A stretch of 64,000 bases of DNA from Nectonema munidae (GCA_030549495.1 JAUIRK010000004.1:655629-719628), one strand, 5' to 3'; positions 12,780-24,101 are shown, counted from the first letter of the stretch. Numbers and translations: made by a program. The notes: generated by a model not told the origin, from the sequence alone.

Positions 12780-13550
12780 TTTTTTCAACTAATAAAAGGT
12801 TTTACTGTAAAGTTTGCCTGACTGAGGTTAAACATGAAGGAGTTTTTTGTAAGATAAATTTTTTTTGTTGACAAACGCGGTTACATACGATATATCCCCT
12901 GCAGAAGTCATGGAATTTTATTCCCAAACTTTTTTATCATTGCATGTTTTTCACATCTTTTACACAAGTCTACCCTAAAAGTATCCTGCAAAATTGTAGA
13001 TTACCGGCATTAAATCATTCAAAATTAGTAATAGAAAAATACGTTCTCTTTTCAAACTTATCGGAAACACTTCAGTTCGAATTGTAACGAAATTGACAAA
13101 TTGGTTGCAAGCAGCAAAATATTTTCATTAAAATCTTCCAGCAGTGAAGAAATTAATGATGAAAATGATGGAATTTTATTGCCAAATATCAAGAAATTGT
13201 TTAAAAAAAAAGAAAATCTGTGTCAAAACTTGCTAACTATAATTAGAGAATATTCACAATTTATTGATTTAGTCGGAAAAAGTCAACATAGAGAAAAAAA
13301 AATATCTAAAATTATCTTGAAAATAGATTCAAATAAAATGAAATCAATAAAATCATGAATATGGAAAAATCAAATCTCTCGCAGTACTTATCCTAAATTA
13401 CAAAATTGTCAAGTTTTAACTTTAGAAGTAGAAAGATCTTTTCTATACTGAAAAAATGGTCGAATTTTAAATCAGAAAATGTCATTAATTATATGTTGTT
13501 GTATTACAAAGTCATGGATTCTTTGAAATAATTTTTAATACTTTCTCTAA
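12780..13550 (+). pseudogene. Decayed hAT-like transposase remnant
   Basis: Plus-strand stretch with stops and shifts. Near 12800 it reads FYCKVCLTEVKHEG, a BED-type zinc-finger-like CxxC. A 85-residue open piece at 13101-13358 is Lys/Ser-rich without a recognised domain. At 13410-13530 it reads LEVERSFSILKKW across a one-base break, which resembles the hAT C-terminal dimerisation motif (ERSFS..LK). The order zinc finger then ERSFS, 600 bp apart, suggests an internally deleted hAT copy. Tentative. Confidence 0.45.
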
Positions 13551-15170
13551 AGTGTTCATAGTTGTTCAATTCAATGAAACTTTAAAAAGTCAATTTTTTC
13601 TCTGAGTAAAAGTCAATTTTTTCCAAAATATTCAAACAAAAATACAAAGTCGTTGCTTTAAAAGCTAAAATGTGTACTTTTGAATTAATTAAGTTGTTAT
13701 TCAAATTGAACATTTTGAAATTAACTTAAAAATCAAAAATACTGATGTTGATTCAAACATTGAAAGAGATTTAGTACAAAACACTACAGAATAGTTTTCG
13801 AAGTCTAGAAGTACCCACGACGTTTTGTATATATATAAGATTTTTTGTACGGTTTCACTGCATTTTATACCAAAAGTTTTTTATCACTATTTTAGAGTGT
13901 TTCATACCAAAGAAAATTCGTTCTTATTTTTTTTTGACATTTTCTATTCTAAAACAATTTTAGTCGTGTTTTTGACGTTTATATTTAAAATGTTTTGTAC
14001 CCTTTGTTTTGTTATTTCTCCCCATTTCGTTTCTTTCATCAGTATGAAACTTTCTGAACTCATAACAATATATTAAAATTGAGTGCAAAATGCCTATAAA
14101 TGGATAAAATGTTTCGTAATAAATTTTTCAAAATGGAAATTGAAATTTAGGGTACAAAATATGAGTACAAATTTTTTTGAAACATGTTTATACATAGTTT
14201 CATTTTTTCGCTATTTATGAATGAAAAATGTAACTGATAAATATTAAAATAATATATTACTTTGAAAATGTAAAAAGTAAATTCAAAACGTGTAATTTTT
14301 ATTTATAAAGTGTAGTAATGAAAAAGAAAACTTTGTATCTTTGTATCTTTGTATCGGAGCTGGGGTCCAAAAATACGTTTTTTCAGAAATGGAAGCAGAA
14401 AATTATAAGGCGACCCCGAAGCCCTGGGAAATACCAGAGATAGTATCACTAAAATATCAAACTTACGCAAAGTTTTCATCCATTCGCAACTTTGTGCATT
14501 TGTAAATATAGTGAATAAGACTTTGAGTCATAAAAAGCTGAAAAATTTAAAGAGAATCATGTAAAACTTCAGCGCCGTTTTTCGGACCAGGAGGAACAGA
14601 CTGAATATTTCGTATATTTCTGGACAGTGTTCTTCCAAAAGAAGCTTGAGTTGGCTCCCAAGAATACACAGTTTCATATGGAGCAGTCAAAGAATCATAA
14701 TTTTCTAACGAAATTGAAGATTCTGAAGAACTTTCAGTATGGATTCAGAAAAAGAAAAACGATCTTCTAAGTCTGAAGATTCACTCTTTATTAGAAATAT
14801 GGGAAGAAAAACTCAAGAAATCCAATAAAATAAAAAAGAATGGAAACACTTGTGATATTACGAATAATTTTTATACAAATACCAACAGCTGTAAACGTGC
14901 GATAAAAGTACAGATGCTTATGTGGTAAATCAAGTTATTTTTTATGTATTATCAAGTCCATTTTTTGAAAAATAAGTTACGGCCGGTATGTTTTTTGTCT
15001 CCTTGTTAGATCTAAAGTAACTGCTAAAATAAACAGATCCTGATACCTAAAATAACAATAAAAAATATGATATATCAACAAGTAACCTATGTTTTTATTT
15101 CTTAGAATTAACAAATAGAAGTTAAAAAATTTATATTGATCGTTTTTCAGCGTTTATTGAAAAAGCTAGT
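13551..15170. other. AT-rich spacer, no gene seen
   Basis: GTCAATTTTT motifs near 13590 and a short TTTGTATC triplicate at about 14334-14357. The open stretch at 13825-14076 is Phe-rich, AT-driven and not gene-like. A short readable piece near 14390-14500 (ENYKATPKPWEIPEI) is not recognised. Confidence 0.4.
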
Positions 15171-15660
15171 TAAGTAACTTTGTTTCATCTTTTTTTTTGG
15201 GAACTTCATTTTCTATTCTCTGCAAAATTTTGTTATAGCTTGGAATGAGATCTTCGTTGTTTTCTGTCATTTCAATCCAGTTTTTGATAATCTCCATGGC
15301 ATTGTTGTCCTGTAAAAGTGTGGGCTTTTTTTTCCATAGGTTCGCTATTCTTTTCTAAATATTCATCTTCATTGTCAGTTTCTTCTTTCTCACACTTTTT
15401 CGACAGAATACCTTCTACAATCTCCCGATCGCTTGTCAATTCTGCAGTCAACAGATTTTCATCAATTCGTACATAATCTTTAAATGGCGCACATGATTTG
15501 TTTTCACTATCAATCTCAATTTTATCCCAAATTTCTTCATTGCTGTCTAACAGGGATTGTTCTAACAAGCTTAAAGTCTGCGTGTCTGAAACAATTTTAA
15601 ATTGTTGATTCGTTGACATCACTCCATGCTCGGTTCAGCATTCGTATAGAATCTGAACCT
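15170..15660 (-). pseudogene. Tigger/pogo-type transposase, C-terminal fragment
   Basis: Minus strand. Just upstream of 15622 a shifted frame reads WSDVNESTI then (stop) NCFRHADF, the segment typical of CENP-B/jerky/Tigger transposases after the DDE core (W..V...TI.NCF.HAGF). The open frame 15272-15622 then has an acidic tail and FKDYVRIDENLLTAELTSD, like the DYV.VDE....E.TDEEI region of that family. The N-terminal DNA-binding and catalytic parts are absent. Confidence 0.6.
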
Positions 15661-16077
15661 ATAGTATGTAAGGAAAGAAAGAAAGAATTTATTGAAAAAA
15701 ATGTACAATTTAGAATAAAAAATTGCAGTAGTTATTAAAAATTCAGTAGTTGAGCACACTCAAGACTAATTAAAGCCGCTAATTAGTGTCACTCAAATTA
15801 TAAGAGATTAAAAAATATATTGAAAGAGTACATATAAAAGAGGTAAATTATTGTGGGTAATTATATTAAAAAAAGTATGCATGATAGTAAAAGATTATAT
15901 TTTATTTATAATACATAGTTTGGAAACAAAACAGAATACATAAATGGACTAAAAAAACACAGAAAATGAAAATCAGTTGTATTCATAAGGTGAACGACAT
16001 ATATTACAAGCATAGCAGTTTTCAACATTACAAGAACAATAATTTAACAGCTTTAACATTTGATGCTTGTAACAATT

Positions 16078-16222
16078 AAATACTTCGAGATATACGGGTT
16101 ATTCAAAATATCAGAGTTCGAGATATCCAAACTTATTTACATGTAATGTATAGGGAAAAAAGTTCGTACCATAAAAGAACTTCGAGATAACCGATACTTC
16201 GAGATATCGAAGTTTCACATAT
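16078..16222. repeat. Tigger-like terminal repeat sequence
   Basis: Repeated CTTCGAGATA(T) motifs (16083, 16116, 16180, 16197), ending ACTTCGAGATATCGAAG. Ends of Tigger/pogo elements are commonly rich in TCGATAACTCGAA-like words. It may be the right end of the element whose transposase fragment is at 15170-15660. 15660-16077 holds nothing else recognised. Confidence 0.4.
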
Positions 16223-16268
16223 ATATAAAAATTAATTTATAAAACTTTAAAAAAGTTCAAAAATGTGT

Positions 16269-16740
16269 TTATTTTCTTGTTTTTTTTCTATATTTCAAAT
16301 CTGATTCTCTGACTAAACTCCATATGTAATCTCCAATCATATTTTCATCACAATGACCCTGATATCTTGGTTCAATCTCTTTTAAATCTCGATGAAATCT
16401 CTCTCCTTGTTCTTCAGAAAAGAAACCCATGTTTTTAAATCTGTCCAAATGAGAATTCAACATGTGCATTTTTAATGACATTCGACAGCCCATTAATTCA
16501 AAAAACTTCATCAAATCCTGTATGAGATCTTGGTAATTTTCTGCTCTGTGTTTACCCAAAAACCTTCAACAACAGCTTTCATGCAAAACCAAGCCTTTTT
16601 TCTGTTTCTGTAAGAAGATTTGAAAAATCATCGGAGTTAAAAATCTTTTTAATTTGTGGTCCAATAAAAATACCACCTTTAATTTTTGCTTCAAATAGTA
16701 TGGGAAAAAAATAAGTAGATACTTAAAAGCTAGTGAACTT
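16269..16740 (-). pseudogene. Zinc-finger/D-D-E-like family, C-terminal fragment (copy 2)
   Basis: The open frame 16269-16559 reads GKHRAENYQDLI..., LGCRMSLKMHMLNSHLDRF and FSEEQGERFHRDLKEIEPRYQG, ending at KKTRK. It aligns along its length with the C-terminal 100 residues of the near-complete copy at 17489-18838 (GRKKAENYPELI..MSLKMHFLHSHL..SDEHGERFHQ..RYQGKW). Upstream, in shifted frames, KGGIFIGPQIKKIF (about 16620-16680) matches KEGVFVGPQIRKLF. Frame changes near 16562 and 16600 make this a pseudogene; the first two thirds are missing. Confidence 0.75.
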
Positions 16741-17488
16741 GGACTTAACTCTATCAGTACCGAGGGGGCTTTTACAACCCCCCCCCCTTGACTAAAATTA
16801 AAACTTTGGTAAATTGACCTGATCGTTATTTATGAAACTTAGTGACGTTTCCTAAATTTTTAACTCTATTTTTTGATTCTATTTTTGCATAAGTTCATTG
16901 ACCCCAAATTGCTAAATTGACTAGTTTAAATGAAATAAAGAAATTTACTCAAAGTTTTTATATTTTTTTTCAAGTAATCGTAATTTTATTAAGAATTTAA
17001 CTACTTTTAACTCAACTAAAAAAAATAATTTTTTTTAGATTTTATATAATTGTCAAAAATTAAGAGATTAATTACAGCTTTCTTGTAGAGAACAACTTTC
17101 TGCAAATTAAAAAGTATTTTTTATAGATATAATATTTTATACATGTATCACCTTTTTACATACACCCTAAAAGCAATGGTGATGTTCAATTACACTGTTC
17201 AACAAATCAAAAATTTTTTTGCTTCTTTTAAACCAATAACATTTTAATATATAACTTTCCGCGTAGAATTTGAATATATTCATAAAAATTTTTGATTAGC
17301 TACCACTTTTTCAATTTTTACCGTCCTAGAAAACTATTTGTTAACCATTAATTATATGTATAATTTAGTTGTTTATACTAAAAAAATGTTTTATTTTTAA
17401 ATTTTAAAATAAAAATAGCAACAGTGATGTATACTGAAGAATATTAAACGAACAAAAAAAATTATTAAAAAGATTGTTTAATGATATA
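16741..17488. other. AT-rich spacer with poly-C tract
   Basis: A run of ten C at about 16780-16790 and otherwise AT-rich DNA between the two family copies. A 70 bp motif at 17141-17211 is also present twice on the other side of copy 1. No gene seen. Confidence 0.5.
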
Positions 17489-19144
17489 TTAATTTTTTAC
17501 AATTCTTTTGTAAGTTTCATCTAATTCTTCCTTGGCTATTGTCCAGCAGTAATCTGCCAACATGCTTGACCCCCATTTGCCTTGATACCTTTTTTCAAAA
17601 ACAGCGATAGTTTGATGGAAACGCTCTCCATGTTCATCACTTACAGCTCCGCAATTTTCAGGGAAAAAATTTAAATGGGAATGTAAAAAGTGCATCTTCA
17701 ATGACATGTTGCAGTTTAGTTCATGCATCGCCGTCAATAAAGTTACGATCAACTCGGGATAATTTTCTGCTTTCTTTCTGCCTAAAAAACCTGCACAAAC
17801 CATCTTAAATGCTTCCCACACTTTTCTCTCGGCATTTGAAAGCACTGATGGAAAGAAATTGTCTTTAAAAAGTTTGCGAATTTGTGGGCCAACAAAGACA
17901 CCTTCTTTAATTTTTGCCTCGCTTAAAGATTTGAATTTTTGCTTTAAATATTGAAAGCCGAAACCTTCTGTATTCATTGCTTTTACAAAATTCTTCATTA
18001 TTCCAAGTTTAATGTGTAACGGGGGTAAAATTATCTTTTCTTTACACACTAAATTTCGACGTAACACATTTTTCTCACCAGGTGTCATATTTCTTGAAGG
18101 CCACTCTTTTTCTGAATAGTGTAAATTTCTAGCTCGACTATTCCATTCACATAAAAAACAACAATACTTTGTATACCCGCTCTGCAAGCCCATTACCAGT
18201 GCTACAACTTTTAAATCTGCACATATTTCCCAGTTGTGGATAGCGTATTTAACATTAAGAAGCAGGTTTTTGATATTTTCATATGTCTCTTTCATTTGTT
18301 GTGAGTATGCAATTGGAATTGATTTTATGTTATTACCATTTTTTAGCAATACACCTTTTAGACTTGTTTTAGAAGAGTCAATGAACAACCTCCATTCCGA
18401 TGAGATGTAATTGATCTTCATTTCTTGCATCAAGCCACAAATATCATTACAGAAGATAAAAGAATCTTTTTGTACAAAATATTTTTCATAAATTTTGTGG
18501 CGATTTCTGAATACAGAAACTTTTACATCTGGTTGCAATAAACACCACTCTTGTAATCTAGAGCCCAAAATTTCAGCCTTGGTTTTAGTAAGTTGAAGAT
18601 CTCTTACTAAATTGTTTAATCTTGACTGTGTTAACAGTTGAGGTATTTTGAAGTTTTTTTCTGAAAAAGATGGATCTAAATCTTCTTTGTCGCTAAGTAA
18701 CTCATTGTTACTAGAATCTAAATCAACTTGATCAGGAGCAAGAGGAATTGGTAAACATTCACTATGTTTAACAGGTCTGATGGCAGATTGTAAATTTGGA
18801 TACGCGATTGTTTTTTTCTTTTTTTTTCGAAATTCCATTTTTTATAGGCGGAATTAAACAAAAATAACAATCATCAACATGATTTTTTGCACTCTCCATA
18901 TCATAGGTACAGCAAAGGGCATTTTTTTTCTTTTTTTATTTAACCACTGTCTTAAATTTGTAGCACAGGTGTTACAACAAATGTGTGGAGCCCAACTTTT
19001 ATCTTGATCGCCAATCTGACAACCAAAGTACAAAAAATATGCTTTTTTAACGTTTTTAGTGATCGATCTTTTTTGAGATTCAAAAGTGACTTCACCGCAA
19101 ATATAGCAAAAATTATCTGCTTTATTTAAACAAGAACGCGCCAT
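17489..19144 (-). CDS. Unclassified zinc-finger protein family, near-complete copy with candidate D-D-E core
   Basis: Two minus-strand stretches in the same frame, 19144-18854 and 18838-17489 (449 residues). The first holds an N-terminal zinc finger: FCYICGEVTFESQKRSI, then FGCQIGDQDKSWAPHICC and CATNLRQW, and ends in MPFAVPMIW. Between them the other frame reads NHVDDCYFCL, so two compensating single-base shifts (after ATGATATGG, and in an A-run near 18815) separate them. In the 449-residue part: WRLFIDSSK (D154), ICADLK (D208), a CCFLC..H knuckle (227-240), PPLHIKLGIMKNFVKA, GVFVGPQIRKLF, MSLKMHFLHSHL, and SDEHGERFHQ (E402/E405). I associate the family with multicopy uncharacterised arthropod proteins. 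Asp/Asp/Glu order with a Cys-His knuckle before Glu suggests an RNase H-fold transposase, but this is inference. It is either a pseudogene or a gene with two miscalled homopolymers. Confidence 0.7.
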
Positions 19145-19755
19145 TAAATTATATTAGCACTGAAATAGAATAAAATAAAATATAATGAAAATATAAAAAC
19201 TGATTTTACACTGCTTAATGACATGATTAATGATCAAAGACGGAGGAGATATATTATATGTTATATATATATATATACCGATTTAGTAATCATCATGTAT
19301 TTTTTAAACTAGAGCTAATCAACTCAAAAGTTTAATAAGTTTTAACTTAAAAATACATTTCAAACAAGTTTTAGCTAGTTTGATCGAGGAAGCAATTATG
19401 TTGTTGTTCAGTGTTATTGAGAAAATCAACCTGTCATTTTTTATGGATGTTTGACAGTTTAGAGAGAAAAACTTATGTATTTTATATATGTATACCCTAT
19501 TTCATATACCCTAAAAACGATAGTGGTGTTCATTTATTGTGAAAATCAATCAAGCTTTTGAACGTTTTAGGAAAAAAATTACTATATTTTTTGCATTTGT
19601 ATACCCTTATTTATACCCCCTGAAAACAATGGCGTTTTTCATTTGCCGTAAAAATCAATCAAACCTCTTTTGTTGAATGATTGATATTTTACTGTAAAAA
19701 TAGAAAATACCATATAAGTTTTAATAGCTATATAAGATCTAACTCCCAAAAAAAA
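19145..19755. other. AT-rich spacer with TA microsatellite and two 70 bp repeats
   Basis: A (TA)n run at about 19258-19278. Two copies of a roughly 70 bp motif (GTATACCCTATTTCATATAC ... ending AAAATCAATCAA) at 19485-19553 and 19594-19664; a third is at 17141-17211, all in the same orientation. No gene seen. Confidence 0.6.
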
Positions 19756-20722
19756 TTATGCTTTTCAATATTGTCTTTTTGAAAATTTAAATAACTTTGA
19801 AAACAAATGTGAAACATTCTATCCAGAAGGTTGCTTTCCCGTTTTTGAGTTTTACATGGTAATTATTCCTTGGATATCTTTCATTAGACGATAAAAATTT
19901 AAAAATATTTAAAAAAAACAAAAGAAAATCCCAACATTGTCTGTCTTGTTATAGATTATAAAATTTTCATTACGCTTCCTTTTCATGATAATATATTTGA
20001 ATACTTTGAAAATAAATTTGAAACATTCTATCCAGAAGGTTATTTTCCGTTTTTGAGTTTACATGGTAATTATTCTTTTAATATCTTTCATTAGACGAGA
20101 AAAAATATAGATAAAATATTTAAAAATAAAAATAAATGACAACATTATCTATAACATTTTCATTACGCTTCCTTTTCATGATAATATATTTGAAACTCAT
20201 AGAGTATTCATTCTTTTCAATGTTGTCTTTTTGAAAATTGAAATAACTTTGAAAACAAATTTGAAACATTCTATCGAAGGTTGCTTTTCCGTTTTTGAGT
20301 TTTACATGGTAATTATTCCTTGGATATCTTTCATTAGGCGATAAAAAAATATAGATAAAAAATTTAAAAATATTTAAAAAAAACAAAAGAAAATCCAAAC
20401 ATTGTCTGTCTTGTTATAAATTATAAAATTCATTGCGCTTCCTTTTCATGATAATATATTTGAATACTTTGAAAACAAATTTGAAACATTCTATCCAGAA
20501 GTTTGCTTTTCCGTTTTTGAGTTTACATGGTAATTATTCTTTGAATATCTTTCATTAGACGATAAAAAATATACAAAAATTTAAAAATAAAAAAAATCAC
20601 ATTGCCTATAAAATTTTCATTACGCTTCCTTTTCATGATAATATATTTGAAACTCATAGAGTATTCATTCTTTTCAATGTTGTCTTTTTGAAAATTGAAT
20701 AACTTTGAAAACAAACTTGAAA
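19756..20722. repeat. Second island of the 5-11 kb satellite
   Basis: Same landmarks and unit variants as 5085-11120 (CATTCTATCCAGAAGGTTGC, CATTACGCTTCCTTTTCATG, GACGATAAAAA), about four units. It breaks off inside a unit at both ends (19756 in TTTTCAATATTGTC; 20722 in AACAAACTTGAAA). The 1 kb length and abrupt edges suggest a transferred piece of array rather than an independent array. Confidence 0.92.
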
Positions 20723-20729
20723 ATCTTCC

Positions 20730-21530
20730 ATACTGCTATGTGTCTGCGTTCATTTCTTGGAATGCTTTAAAGTGCACCTTGAATGTTTAACATTGGTGAG
20801 CTGATCACATAAGTTTACCATGGCCATGGTACTCGTGAGCCCATAGCCCTTGTGTATCAGGATGATACCTCAATTCAGTGCCTTAGTGAATCCTGTGAGA
20901 ACTACATTATACAATTGATCTACAATATCTCTATGAGCTCTAGAACGTCAACTTGTCGGTGGTTAGTTTTAGTTTCTCTAGACTTATTTGAGGTGATACA
21001 TCTGTGGCAATTAAACTTGTCAATAAGCTCCCTCCTCCCGCATGTCCAATTGCTCTTAATCTTGATCCCACATAATTTTGATTCATTGAGGTGATCGGTT
21101 TTACAAGGTGTGCAGCTAGCGTGAATCCAATTATAATAATATTACGCTTATATGCTTTTGGGTACAAGTGAAACTTCCTCCATAGGGTGTTGCGGGTACA
21201 CCTTTGTTCCATTAACCACAGTGTGTTTGAATACCGTTGCCATCATTCCTTTTAACATAGAACAGGTATAGTACAAACAGTTGACATATAGGTTGTCACT
21301 CAAAGTCGGTATTGCTGCTAATGCTCTCACTTGGCTCTTACTCCACAAGTCAAATTTAGGAGGCACAGTAGCAACTAATTGTTTTATTGGCTTGAAGTCA
21401 TTAACAAGGTTTCTGTTTCCTGGCAACTTTACTTTCTTAGAAAAGAATGATGTGTATGAGCCATCTCTAGCTTACCTTATTCTTACCTGACCGCTTGGAC
21501 CTGATGGTCTATCAGTATCCATCGGTTGAT
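20730..21530 (-). pseudogene. Degenerate coding remnant, possibly a negative-strand RNA virus nucleoprotein-like insertion
   Basis: Balanced base composition, unlike the AT-rich flanks. The minus strand is open at 21426-21148 and 21212-20940 in different frames, so at least one frameshift joins two pieces, and stops follow below 20940. Visible words include NGTKVYP and GGGSLLTSLI. No transposase or reverse-transcriptase motif is present. The general look (Leu/Ala-rich helices, no catalytic motif) reminds me of nucleoproteins of negative-strand RNA viruses found as old insertions in arthropod genomes, but I cannot confirm this. It could equally be a host-gene or gag relic. Broken by shift and stops; not functional. 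Confidence 0.3.
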
Positions 21531-21842
21531 CTCGTTGATTAGGATCTTGATTCTTTACAAAATTTAAACTCTAATATAAATGGATTGCTCTTCTAACTTT
21601 GCAATCTACTAGAAGGCTGATAACAGCTGAAGAAGGCAAAAAAGCTTTTAGTTTTTGCTGATTATTTTTTGTTTCCTTTAAGGATGAAACTTCTTTGATA
21701 AAGTCTTTTTAATAAACTCATACTTCTGAAATTCTAATACTACTAAAAATATTAGAATTATTAGCATTCTCAATATTAATTAGAGGCACAAAAACTATAT
21801 CAGATCTACATGTGCTTGTCCATAGAATCTGTATTTTTTCAC

Positions 21843-22380
21843 TTAGATAATACTCAACTCTCGGTGAGAATCTGGCCCGCTGGAGTTGCCGTTCACTTCT
21901 TCGAGGGGTTCTTGGGGGCTTGAAACCCCGAACCCGAGGAACGTGGCAAGTTGGCCCGGCGGCGGGGAAAAGGGTTCCGTCGCGGGGCCGGAGCCTGAAT
22001 CGTGACTCCCGTGATCCCAGCTACCCCCAGAAGCGATGGGGCTTGGTGGGTAATCTGGGTCCACGTGGAGTGGAGCGCAATAACGTGGGTGCGGAGAGAT
22101 TGATTAATTTTGGACAAGACGTCCATAGGAAGTTGACTTACGAAGGGCTGGAGCGAAGATAGGAATAGGAGCATAACATCATCCTTGATGTTCAGCTTTG
22201 ATAACTCCAGCACCACGTTGATCCGGCGATCAGCAAGTTCCGCGGGAGGCGTAGAATATACCGAGGATCTTTGGATCCATAACCCAAAGGAAGCGTTGAC
22301 CGCGAGGAAGGGAAAATCGGAGAGCGAGGAGGATGAGGCTTAAAAATATATGTTTTGATGTCCAAAAACCTTAAATTCAA
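21843..22380 (-). pseudogene. GC-rich minus-strand remnant with BESS-like motif
   Basis: The GC content is strikingly above that of the flanks. The open frame 22216-21893 starts MVLELSKLNIKDDVMLLFLSSL; the stretch DDVMLLFLSSLQPFVSQLP resembles the BESS motif of MADF/BESS DNA-binding proteins (aligned Asp, FLxSL, LP). It then turns Pro/Arg-rich (APRRNPFPRRRANLPRSSG). A second frame, 22064-21843, is also open and Pro/Ser-rich, so which is real is unclear. The upstream part (22380-22192) is broken. It may be a gag-like or accessory ORF of a retroelement. 21531-21842 holds nothing recognised. Confidence 0.35.
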
Positions 22381-22716
22381 ATGTTTTGACCGAAGAACAA
22401 CTTTTGAGCCACATTAAAGCCATTGCGGTTAAAACTGTTCACGTAGACGTTCATAGAGTAAACTTTTTTAAAAAGACAAACTAAATAGAATTATAAGTCT
22501 CGAAGCAAGTAACGACGCCTTGGCCCAACTTTACAGCGGTATGACGCTCCCGTCCCAATCCAAAGCACAAGCAGCCATTTCCCAATACAAGCATCAGATT
22601 GCAAAGATAGCACTGCTGATGACTCCTCAACATCTTCAGGCACTTTCCTAGCACTCCAAATAACAGGAAAGAAACCTACGGAATGTGGAACTCATCAACG
22701 TTTTGGCCATCTCAAG

Positions 22717-24028
22717 TTGACCAAAAAAAGGCTTCAAAGAAACCATGCCGGCACCCCAACCCATAATCGAGATCAAGGTAGCAATAATGGAGACGGGGCA
22801 CAAAAGACATCGAAGAAGCCGAAGATTAACTCAGAGGCTAACAACGATCAGGAATGTCTTGGATTGAAGAAGCTTGTAGAGGACGCCTTTCCAAAGAGAA
22901 AGGAAGAAATCCCCGAAGAACTCAGATACTTCTGGAAAATGAAGGACAAACTTTATATGAATGGGAACATTCCGATGGTGGAAGGCAAAATGCTTATCCC
23001 CAAAAGCCTACGAAGGGAAGTTCTGGAAGGCTTGCACATGGCTCATCAAGGCGTAACAGGGATGGCAAACAACGCGAGACAACGGTTTTTTTGGCCCGGA
23101 CTAAACAGAATGATCGGAGAAAAACGAGCTCAGTGCAAAATTTGTAACGAAAACGCTCCATCTCAACCACAACAACACCCTATAGCCTCGATCCAGCCAA
23201 ATTTTCCTTTCGAACAGGTGGGATGGCTCGAAATAGCTAAATTAAAAGACACTCAAAGACTGTTTCTTACACTGGTTCTCAACCTTCGGAATCCCAGTTG
23301 AAATCTCAAGTGACATTCAACTCAAACGCTTACAATGACATGCTTAAAGACTGGGACATACACAAAAGAATCTCTTCGGCACAAAGCAACGGAAGAGCAG
23401 AAGCTGGTCCGCAAAACGCATTCTTCAAGGAAACATCGATGCAGTGACGGGCAGGCTAAATACGACGAGAGCAACAAAGGCATTGCTTACTCACAGGAAT
23501 ACACCAACCAATGGCACAAACGTATCTCCTTCAATCATGCTGTATGGGCACACCTTAAGAGACCATTTACCTTCAAGCGCATACACTCTACTCCAAGAAT
23601 GGAAAAAGATAAGCAAGCTACGGGAGTTGGCACTAGCAAAAAGACAAACAGTGACAATAAAGAAAAGGAAAGATCTAAAGTCATTGTCGACAGGTCAAGT
23701 GGTGCAGATACAAAATCAACATGGCAATAAACCTCTAAAATGGTGCAGCACAGGGATCATTATCAAAATTCTACCTTACAGAAAATATCTTATCATCGTA
23801 GACGGCAGTAGAAGACTAACAACAAGAAACAGAAGACACTTGCGTCCGATTGATCCAATTGCAAGGAGGATTCCTATCCCCTACTTTCCAAAGAACAAAG
23901 GACTGGAGGAAGAAGACATCACCCGAGCAATAGTGCCGCCTCAGAGTTTGGACATACCTGACTCCAGTCAGTCCGGATATCCTGAATCACCAAAACATTG
24001 GCGTGTTAGAAGAACCCTTACAACGTAG
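22717..24028 (+). pseudogene. Ty3/Gypsy pol: integrase zinc finger to C-terminus, deleted and frameshifted
   Basis: Frame 22717-23301 holds the integrase N-terminal zinc-binding domain (H..H..C..C: LHMAHQGVTGMANNARQRFF, then CKICNENAPSQPQQHP), preceded by LYMNGNIPMVEGKMLIPKSL. After FEQV the frame jumps to GWLEIAKLKDT, so the stretch expected to carry the first catalytic Asp is missing. A third-frame piece at about 23316-23420 has SNGRAEA, the catalytic Glu region of the core. Frame 23444-24028 holds the integrase C-terminus (THRNTPTNGTNVSPSIMLYG, RNRRHLRPI). Protease, RT and RNase H are absent. The fragment leads straight into the polypurine tract and LTR. Dead copy. Confidence 0.8.
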
Positions 24029-24090
24029 GGGAACAAGAATAAGAAGAAAGCCTGAATATCTCACAATCGACCCAAAAGCTAAAACCTACG

Positions 24091-24101
24091 AAAAAGGGGC
24101 G
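24091..24101 (+). other. Polypurine tract of the Gypsy element
   Basis: AAAAAGGGGCG immediately before the TG that opens the 3' LTR; in the correct place, after pol. Confidence 0.6.

Noticed and set aside
13825-14076. 83-residue Phe-rich ORF
   Set aside because: AT-driven low-complexity frame with no start context or family signal.
21843-24030. Bacterial contamination suggested by higher GC
   Set aside because: The segment contains Gypsy integrase and joins AT-rich eukaryotic DNA on both sides without an assembly-like break.
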